DNA of 28,911 bases from Coxiellaceae bacterium UBA6002 (GTDB lineage Bacteria; Pseudomonadota; Gammaproteobacteria; UBA6002): NCBI GenBank assembly GCA_002429595.1, contig DJAM01000057.1:1-28911 (forward strand), written 5' to 3'. The notes under the pieces were generated by a model. The model was given only the letters and a program-made list of their open reading frames with translations, did no database searches and was not told the DNA's origin. Below are positions 23,603 through 28,911 of the stretch, piece after piece (the first letter of the stretch is position 1; each line of letters starts with the position of its first letter). The position numbers and the translations under genes were made by a program.

Positions 23603-24130
23603 CTAATAATAGCGATTTCTTTTTGGCAAATTGATACCAAGTAAGGCATTAAAACGCTCGACAGGATACAGCCAATCTCGCTCACCGCCTTTGGTCGGCA
23701 TGTTATTGATGCGCTCCGCAGTATCCTTCCAGTCAACAGGAAATGGGTCACCTTGATAAGGTGCAGAACAATATCTGAAATCGTTCATATGTCCAAGGAT
23801 TTTTCTATCCACCGTTTTGGTAAAAACGCATTCACCAGCAAACAATTTATCCACCTCCAAGGCAAGAACAGGTAGTGAGCTCTGCTGGAAGAGTTCTTTA
23901 AGCTGCTTTTTAAAACAAGGAATAATCCCCTTGGCACCACCTGAATCTGCATATGGAATGAAAAAAGTAAAAGTGGATTTTCCATGGGTAATCATGGCAA
24001 TTTTTTTGCGATCTGCAATCATGCGATCAATAAACCAGTCATCTAATGGATGCGTCGTAATAGCTGGTTCGTGAAGATGCTTAATCTTACAATCAGTTGC
24101 AAATTTTTGGGTTAGTCTGAATTGCGGCAT
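23603..24130 (-). CDS. DUF6933-like protein
   Basis: This 175-residue protein resembles the DUF6933 family of unknown function: an N-terminal MPQFRLTQKF start, LDDWFIDRMIADRKKIAMIT (a start with an aspartate/tryptophan patch and a strand reading nearly 'vlfTn'), and the late signature TKTVDRKILGHMNDFRY, where relatives have kT.nRSvlGsMND. It starts 24 bases after the Fic gene on the same strand and is probably co-transcribed with it. No membrane segment or signal peptide is seen. Whether it modifies or antagonises Fic is not known. Confidence 0.68.
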   Translation of the reverse strand: MPQFRLTQKFATDCKIKHLHEPAITTHPLDDWFIDRMIADRKKIAMITHGKSTFTFFIPYADSGGAKGIIPCFKKQLKELFQQSSLPVLALEVDKLFAGECVFTKTVDRKILGHMNDFRYCSAPYQGDPFPVDWKDTAERINNMPTKGGERDWLYPVERFNALLGINLPKRNRYY

Positions 24131-24154
24131 TTTTTATTTCCTATTCTCCCGTGA

Positions 24155-25312
24155 TTAATCTTTCACAGGCAGAAACCCTTTTTCACCTAAAGATTTAATA
24201 ACACCTCTTAATAGATAGTTATTATCAAATCGAATTACGTATTTTCTTTTTCCCTCACCCTCCGGCATTAGCATTTTCTTTTCAATGAGTTTTCGAATCT
24301 GGCGTGATATTTCTGAGTTGGCTTTTCCTGCAAAAAGATCATTTAAGTCGGACGCTTGGACAACTTGTTTATCAGTAACACGTTTGAGTATCTTAGCTTC
24401 GCTTTCGGTTATATATTTCCGCTCCAGCGAATGATCTATCGTTGGTAAAAGTATTTCTTTATGTAAATACTCATAATCAGCTAATTTATCTATTTTTTCG
24501 ATTTCGTCTTTTAATCCTTTTAGTACGTATTCACACCAAATTAGTAGTCCCTCATCGGTACCTTTGTCGGCGATTGCGAGATTGTGATAGTAATTATCCC
24601 TGTCATTACAAAAAATAGCAGTTGGGTTTAATATTCTACCCGCACTAACATTGAAACCTAATTTAACTAACATCGCATAAGTAAATAAGCGGACTGTTCG
24701 ACCATTACCATTGGTAAAGGGGTGCACCCAGACAAAACGATAATGTGCAATCGCAATTTTAAGAAGGTCATGTTTGGCGCTGTCATTTTGATTTATAAAT
24801 TCAAAAAGATCATCCATATACTGCCTGACTGTGCTCATATCTGGTGGAATATGCATTGATCCGGAAATTTTGACATTTTTATTTCTGTATTCTCCTGGGG
24901 TTTTATCGCCTTCGCCTTGTGGCGGTGGTTCTAGCCTATCAACAATCATTTTATGTATTTCACTAATGAAGATACGATTGATGGGCGAACCGTTAACGTG
25001 TTCTTCAATAAAGGACATTGTTTCTTCGATATTCTGAATTTCTTTTATATTTGACGGGGGTGGTTCAGTTCTATCAATTTTTGTTTCAATGTACTCAGCA
25101 ATAGTAGTGTTATTGCCCTCAATTCTAGCTGAGCCGATACTTTCAAGAGTATGGAATATATGCTTTAGCTGAAAAAACACCAGTGCATGGGTCGTGCCGC
25201 CTAGACGTTTTTTTCTTAAATGCTCTAGCTCGATAATTAAATCGGTCAGCTTTGAACCAAAAGAAGGTTCTACTAACCTTAGGTCGTGGTGCTCAAATTT
25301 AGCTTCAGACAT
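24155..25312 (-). CDS. Fic family AMP-transferase with built-in inhibitory helix
   Basis: This is a 385-residue protein. An inhibitory motif, SARIEGN (61-67, pattern [S/T]xxxE[G/N]), lies N-terminal to the catalytic core, as in class II Fic proteins; its Glu65 would reach into the ATP pocket. The Fic loop HPFTNGNGRTVR (197-208) is complete, with catalytic His197 and the Arg residues, so it should add AMP (or a related group) to protein hydroxyl groups. The flap region TPGEYRNKNVKISGS is also typical. A C-terminal winged helix (about 305-360: ESEAKILKRVTDKQVVQASD, SEISRQIRKLIEKKML) may bind DNA, perhaps its own operator array. It is the first gene of a pair with the DUF6933-like gene. RBS GGAG is 12 bases upstream. 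Confidence 0.9.
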   Translation of the reverse strand: MSEAKFEHHDLRLVEPSFGSKLTDLIIELEHLRKKRLGGTTHALVFFQLKHIFHTLESIGSARIEGNNTTIAEYIETKIDRTEPPPSNIKEIQNIEETMSFIEEHVNGSPINRIFISEIHKMIVDRLEPPPQGEGDKTPGEYRNKNVKISGSMHIPPDMSTVRQYMDDLFEFINQNDSAKHDLLKIAIAHYRFVWVHPFTNGNGRTVRLFTYAMLVKLGFNVSAGRILNPTAIFCNDRDNYYHNLAIADKGTDEGLLIWCEYVLKGLKDEIEKIDKLADYEYLHKEILLPTIDHSLERKYITESEAKILKRVTDKQVVQASDLNDLFAGKANSEISRQIRKLIEKKMLMPEGEGKRKYVIRFDNNYLLRGVIKSLGEKGFLPVKD

Positions 25313-25427
25313 TTAACAGGTAGCTCCAAAACAATTAACAAAAGCATCAAAAACAATTAACATTTTTTATATAATAACTATTAAAATCAATACATTGCAT
25401 TCAATTTTCTTATTATAACATTTAACA
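25310..25427 (-). promoter_or_regulatory. periodic operator array upstream of fic
   Basis: The 13-base word AAAACAATTAACA occurs at 25328-25340 and 25350-25362, exactly 22 bases apart. The same core recurs as CATTTAACA at 25310-25318, again 22 bases away and including the fic start codon, and a fourth CATTTAACA is at 25419-25427. On the minus strand they read TGTTAATTG. A TTATATAA-like -10 for fic lies at about 25367-25375, so the repeats sit over the transcription start and leader. Two helical turns between copies is typical of cooperative repressor sites. Confidence 0.6.
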
Positions 25428-25519
25428 ACCAGCAAATCTAGATTTGAAAAATCAGGGTAAGCAAATGGAGGATTATGTTGATGCACTTCTGCAACAATAC
25501 TTAAATAAGGGTCAGATAA

Positions 25520-25551
25520 ACAACCTCGGCATGATCCCCAAGGTTGTTTTT
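25520..25551 (+). terminator. hairpin followed by T-run, orientation uncertain
   Basis: ACAACCT (25520-25526) pairs with AGGTTGT (25541-25547), with GG/CC extending the stem inside, then TTTT follows on the + strand. It lies 30 bases past the stop of the 739-residue protein gene on the minus strand, where the tail is weaker (TTTATCT). It may end that gene's transcript or a short + strand RNA. The surrounding bases 25428-25580 hold no convincing gene. Confidence 0.5.
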
Positions 25552-25580
25552 AGTCAGGCTATTAAATTGTGCTTGATTTA

Positions 25581-27800
25581 TTATTTGATAAATGAAGCTT
25601 CAACACCGAGCGCAACCAGTTTCTCTTTGATCAACGAGTGATATTCTCCTCTTGCAAGCATGTCTTTAACAACTTTAATTGCTTCAGTTTTTGCTTGTGA
25701 TACAACATCAGGAGATAGTTGTCTACATATTATATCTATTGATTCAAGATTTTCAGACAATAAAGAAGTAACTAATGTGGGTGTGATGGGAGAGTCATCT
25801 CTACAAATTTGTTGAAGAAATTCATTATTGAAAAAATATTCATCATAAGAAGACTCGATCTTGTCAATGCTATCTATTAGATCATGATTATCTGAGTTGG
25901 CTGCACTATTTTTCAAGATATTTGCCACATATGCTTTTAATTCTTTTAAGGTTGGCAGACAGTCTAATGCACTCCCACCTATTCTATAAGCTGGAATATT
26001 AGATTCAGAAATTTTTTTGTGTAGCTTTAGCATGTCGCTGAAAGTTGTATCCGTTCTATTTGTTAATTCTTTAACTTCATTCTCATATTTTTCCACTTCC
26101 CCTTTGAATCTGTTAATGTCATCAAGGTCTCGCTTTCGCGCATTTTCAATATCGCTTTGCTTGATATTTCTCATCTTGGGTGGAAATAATGAATTATTAG
26201 ATTGTCTTTGTAGTTGTCGCTCGAAACAACCAGGTTTATTGCTCCATACGAGTCCATCTAAAATTAAAGTACCAGGTATGTTGTTTATAATATTAATTTT
26301 TTCTTCCAGAAGCGGCACTGATATTCCTTTTTGTTTTATATTATTTACCAGTTTATTTGCTGTAACCTTGAAGGATATTTCACGATTATCTCTTATGGAA
26401 AGTCTAGAAAATATCCTTATTGTTTCTATGTCCTCAGCTAAAACAGATGCTGCAAATTCTTCATCTTTTATAGGGGAATCAATGCGATGAATTTGCATAA
26501 TAAAAGGAGTATAAAAATCATTCATTGCATTATTCACAAATTCATTCATGGCATGCAGTTCTTCAAGTTTTTTTCTTGTTTCCTCGTCATATTGATTTTT
26601 ATTTTCGGCAGATTCATTTTGCTCTGTTTCTATTATTTTCTCATTGAATTGTTTCAGTGAATTCCCCATATCTAATGCTTTGCCACCAATTTCTCTAGAG
26701 CGCCTAATTAATTTATCAAGTTTATCTTTTAATTCATTAACGTCATCAGCCCAATTTGGTGAAGAGAAAAAACCCTGGAATATTTTTAGTTGGTTATTAA
26801 ATTCATTGATATCGTCATCATCTTGTTTTCTTGCTCTGTCTGCTTCACTTTGAGATATTTTTTTAGAATTTGGGAATAGATCGGGGTTCGCTACTTTTCT
26901 GAATAAATGTTTTTCAAAACAACCAGGATTACTGCTCCACGCTATTTCTTCAAATATTTTTAAGCCATTAATACTTTCTGGCTTTAAGGTAATTTTTTCA
27001 ATAATTGGTTTAAATATGGCAATAGATTGCTTTTTGGCGTTTGAAAAACATTGCATAATTGTAGTAATGGCATTTACTCCGCAATGTTCATCCATTTCTC
27101 CATAAGTTATGTGACGTCTTTTTTCATCTGGCAGATAATAAGGACTTTGTGGAAACGTAATTAAGAAATGACATGCTGTTTTGTATTCTTCAGGGCTATC
27201 CTCAACTAATAAATTTATTTCAGGGGATTCGTGATGTTCTGATATAAAATCCACGATGCCAATTACAGCCTGTAAATATTTTCCTGCGTCACCTTTTCCA
27301 TCTAGAAAATTATTGAGATGTTGTTTTGCAACGGATGAAATTTCTTTGCCGAATTTATTTCTGATTAATAAAAAATAAATATAAAATGAATAAACAAGAG
27401 ATGCATACCAAGCTGTATCATGTAATTCCTGTGATATGTTTATTGAATTTGGTTTCCAATCATAGCAGAGCGTTCCATCATTGATAAAAAGAATATGACT
27501 GGGAATTTCAGCAATATCAGATAAGGTAAGTTCAGATTTTTTAGATTGGGAATTATTTAGGGTTAGTAAAATTTTTCTGATGTTAAATAACCACTCCCAG
27601 GTTAATTTTTTCCCAAAAGCTACATAAATTAACAATTCTTTGCAGATATTAATGATGGAGTAAAAAATACCTGCTGATAGCGTGCCCCACCAAAAACCAA
27701 CATCTATAGTAACGAGTATGGCAATTAAACAAGCGATGATTAGGAAAAAATAATATATAGCATTTACAAGTCTATAGAAGAATCTGTTTTCTAAATTCAT
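25581..27800 (-). CDS. large membrane-anchored protein with internal tandem duplication
   Basis: This 739-residue protein belongs to no family I recognise. The N-terminus has two membrane segments (about 12-33 and 36-60), with a possible third near 130-147. The rest is soluble, highly charged and rich in Asn, Asp, Glu and Lys. Residues about 267-469 and 499-697 are copies of one module: both have a WS..PGCFE start (289-296, 519-527), an LFP...I.QS...AR+.D.DDIN.F stretch, IGG.ALD (371-377, 607-613), and a final F..QI.R.DSPI...S.L.E..E.I.I..R.LS. Copies are diverged (roughly a third identical by eye). A coiled-coil stretch is likely around 330-420. RBS GAGG stands eight bases before the ATG. 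It could be a secreted or surface protein; function unknown. Confidence 0.75.
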   Translation of the reverse strand: MNLENRFFYRLVNAIYYFFLIIACLIAILVTIDVGFWWGTLSAGIFYSIINICKELLIYVAFGKKLTWEWLFNIRKILLTLNNSQSKKSELTLSDIAEIPSHILFINDGTLCYDWKPNSINISQELHDTAWYASLVYSFYIYFLLIRNKFGKEISSVAKQHLNNFLDGKGDAGKYLQAVIGIVDFISEHHESPEINLLVEDSPEEYKTACHFLITFPQSPYYLPDEKRRHITYGEMDEHCGVNAITTIMQCFSNAKKQSIAIFKPIIEKITLKPESINGLKIFEEIAWSSNPGCFEKHLFRKVANPDLFPNSKKISQSEADRARKQDDDDINEFNNQLKIFQGFFSSPNWADDVNELKDKLDKLIRRSREIGGKALDMGNSLKQFNEKIIETEQNESAENKNQYDEETRKKLEELHAMNEFVNNAMNDFYTPFIMQIHRIDSPIKDEEFAASVLAEDIETIRIFSRLSIRDNREISFKVTANKLVNNIKQKGISVPLLEEKINIINNIPGTLILDGLVWSNKPGCFERQLQRQSNNSLFPPKMRNIKQSDIENARKRDLDDINRFKGEVEKYENEVKELTNRTDTTFSDMLKLHKKISESNIPAYRIGGSALDCLPTLKELKAYVANILKNSAANSDNHDLIDSIDKIESSYDEYFFNNEFLQQICRDDSPITPTLVTSLLSENLESIDIICRQLSPDVVSQAKTEAIKVVKDMLARGEYHSLIKEKLVALGVEASFIK

Positions 27801-27889
27801 TTACCAGCCTCAATTTATGTAGTTGATTTACCTCCTTTTGATACTCATAGCCCGTGGTTGAATAAGTATAAGCCGCATATTCTAACTGG

Positions 27890-28135
27890 GTGAAAAGAAA
27901 ACATCCAGCACTTATGAAGATTGGTCATAAAATACGCGAATTGCGCAAATCTAAAGGATTTTCGCAAGAGAGCTTTGCGGATGAAGTTGGGTTGGATAGA
28001 ACATATATGGGCGGCATTGAGCGCGAGGAGCGTAACATTGCTGCTTTAAATATTATTCGTATAGCAAAAGCTCTAAAGGTCGAAGTAGGAGATTTATTTC
28101 CTCAAATCAAGATGTTAAGATTGGATAATAATTAA
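27890..28135 (+). CDS. XRE-family HTH protein, controller-protein type
   Basis: This 81-residue protein matches small controller-type regulators: IGHKIRELRKSKGFSQESFA, then DEVGLDRTYMGGIEREERNI and IAKALKVEVGDLFPQ. The 'GLDRTYMGGIERGERN' word is characteristic of C proteins of restriction-modification systems and of related phage and island regulators. No methylase or endonuclease gene is in the window. The start is unsure: GTG at 27890 gives a conserved KRKHPAL lead, ATG at 27914 is the alternative, and neither has a strong RBS. It is divergent from the 739-residue protein gene, 89 bases apart, and could regulate it. Confidence 0.8.
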   Translation: MKRKHPALMKIGHKIRELRKSKGFSQESFADEVGLDRTYMGGIEREERNIAALNIIRIAKALKVEVGDLFPQIKMLRLDNN

Positions 28136-28177
28136 CCAATACAAGACTCGGTTTGCTTCTAGCATTGCAGTTAAAAA

Positions 28178-28300
28178 CCTCTTTCCTCTTTCCTCTTTCC
28201 ATTTTTCATCTCTTATCTTGCGTTCAGCTTCTTCCAGGTGTCATCGTTGGCGCTTTAGAAACTCATTAAGTTTCTCTGCTTCATCAATCGTCATTTGTCC
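28178..28300 (-). pseudogene. detached C-terminal part of the DUF5681 gene
   Basis: Directly after the stop of the DUF5681 gene, the same frame continues GQMTIDEAEKLNEFLKRQR, meets a second TGA (28241-28243), then HLEEAERKIRDEKWKEERGK. This matches the helical tail that DUF5681 proteins normally carry, so the gene has been cut twice by in-frame TGA codons without any frameshift. TGA is an ordinary stop elsewhere in the window (bioH, hipS, nudC), so recoding is unlikely. Confidence 0.65.
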
Positions 28301-28591
28301 TCATGCGACTGATTCAGTTATTTCATTGGTTATTTGCTGCATGTTATTACCAGTATCAATTCCGCCCTCGGGTAACTGAAAGTTGATACCATAATCAGGC
28401 TTAATACGAGGTAGCAGTCTTTCTATGCATAATCTTAACGCAGTAGGCTCACCGGCCTTTGCTTCTTCAATAAGTTTTTCGATTAAATCCTTTGCGTGTG
28501 TTTGTAGAAGCTCACGCCATTCGGCTCGCCTATCCACAATGCCTTTCGGTCTTCCGCTAGGATTACCTGATTGTCCTGGTAGGAATGTCAT
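28301..28591 (-). CDS. DUF5681 domain protein, C-terminally truncated
   Basis: This 96-residue product begins with the DUF5681 signature FLPGQSGNPSGRPKG, followed by a helical part (RRAEWRELLQTHAKDLIEKL, then EPTALRLCIERLLPRIKPDY). Such proteins occur in prophages and islands, often beside terminase or portal genes, and may act in DNA packaging; this is not proven. A strong RBS AAGGAG precedes the ATG. The frame is stopped by a TGA at 28301-28303, but homologous sequence goes on in frame, so this is probably a shortened relic. It lies downstream of the partial zinc-binding protein gene on the same strand. Confidence 0.75.
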   Translation of the reverse strand: MTFLPGQSGNPSGRPKGIVDRRAEWRELLQTHAKDLIEKLIEEAKAGEPTALRLCIERLLPRIKPDYGINFQLPEGGIDTGNNMQQITNEITESVA

Positions 28592-28652
28592 CTTGATCTC
28601 TCCTTGATCTGATTAAGCAGATCGCGTTGGGTTTAAAAAAATATTTTAAATA

Positions 28653-28911
28653 TTATAAATCAAACATATTTATTCCGAAGCGTAAGGATGCTTCCCGTAA
28701 AGAAATATTAACTAATTCATTATGTGTGAAACACAATCGTCTATAAGTCTTCCAGTGCATTCCTTTTGGTTTTAACCCTTCACCGTTTAAAATGCCTGAT
28801 TCCCACCCCATGCGATCACGTATTTTCTCAGCTTGCCTTGTAGCACGATAATCAACGTTTTCACGCTGGCTAGGATAGGTTAACTGATAACAGTGCCGGC
28901 AGGCGAAGATT
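28653..28911 (-). CDS. phage-type zinc-binding protein, partial (N-terminus beyond window)
   Basis: An open frame enters from the right edge and ends at TAA 28655-28653, giving 85 residues. It starts FACRHCYQLTYPSQRENVDY, with a CxxC zinc-binding pair, goes on with RATRQAEKIRDRMGW and GEGLKPKGMHWKTYRRL, and ends NMFDL. I recognise this as a conserved protein of unknown function common in prophages and plasmids of proteobacteria, whose upstream part holds a further CxxC pair. The gap 28592-28652 to DUF5681 carries only the RBS of that gene. Confidence 0.7.
   Translation of the reverse strand, partial: IFACRHCYQLTYPSQRENVDYRATRQAEKIRDRMGWESGILNGEGLKPKGMHWKTYRRLCFTHNELVNISLREASLRFGINMFDL

Noticed and set aside
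25465..25641. Short + strand frame (MEDYVDALLQQYLNKGQINN...) upstream of and overlapping the 739-residue gene end
   Set aside because: It runs through the hairpin at 25520-25551 and overlaps the antisense C-terminus of a much better gene; no family is recognised, though an AGGG lies before its ATG.
26017..26490. 157-codon + strand open frame
   Set aside because: It is antisense to the 739-residue gene, has Ser/Leu/Phe-rich composition typical of a shadow frame, and has no RBS or family features.
27801..27889. C-box operator for the controller-type protein
   Set aside because: Only loose matches (ACTCATAG, AAGTATAAG) were seen; no convincing GACT...AGTC symmetry.

Overview
The window looks like chromosome of an AT-rich gammaproteobacterium, most likely an intracellular or amoeba-associated member of the Legionellales (Legionella/Coxiella/Berkiella type). 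The reasons are the gammaproteobacterial gene sets (bioH-bioC; xseB-ispA-dxs), the low GC content by eye, and eukaryote-type domain proteins (F-box plus WD40 propeller, ankyrin repeats, Fic) among housekeeping genes. No rRNA, tRNA, CRISPR array or complete transposon was seen. The lineage is an inference; no marker gene here fixes it. Layout, left to right: (1) 1-5.9 kb is core metabolism: biotin genes bioH-bioC (+), an acyltransferase-3 membrane protein (+), then the convergent isoprenoid operon xseB-ispA-dxs (-). (2) 5.9-7.7 kb holds a 47-codon gene missed by length cut-offs and an exported trypsin-like protease closed by a clear intrinsic terminator. (3) 7.8-9.4 kb is a three-gene hipB-hipS-hipT toxin-antitoxin operon with two identical operator palindromes and a possible degenerate third at the same spacing. 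(4) 9.4-14.8 kb has a structured CG-rich element, an F-box/WD40 protein (the best effector candidate), a coupled nudC-cysteine desulfurase-E1-like operon, and an ankyrin protein. (5) 15.0-17.1 kb is a CusRS-like two-component system whose kinase has Met in place of the usual Thr four residues after the phospho-His. (6) 17.1-19.2 kb is a three-gene unit: a winged-helix regulator with a palindromic operator on its own promoter, a nucleotidyltransferase broken by three lesions, and an intact metallophosphoesterase. (7) 19.4-23.3 kb is a LysR regulator divergent from a QueA-like enzyme, a Bcr/CflA exporter and a peroxiredoxin-like protein. (8) 23.3 kb to the end is accessory DNA: DUF6933-like and Fic proteins in one operon with a 22-bp periodic operator array, a 739-residue membrane protein built from a tandem duplication, an orphan controller-type HTH protein, and phage-type genes at the right edge (DUF5681 protein with a broken tail, and a partial zinc-binding protein). 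A second decayed copy of the DUF5681 tail at 23.34-23.40 kb lies in the same orientation, so this segment may be an inserted island. Several units link to each other: biotin synthesis needs BioC to make the O-methyl malonyl-ACP primer and BioH to remove the methyl ester at the end; IspA and Dxs start and extend isoprenoid synthesis; HipS and HipB would jointly restrain the HipT kinase; and the cysteine desulfurase could feed sulfur to the E1-like enzyme encoded immediately downstream.
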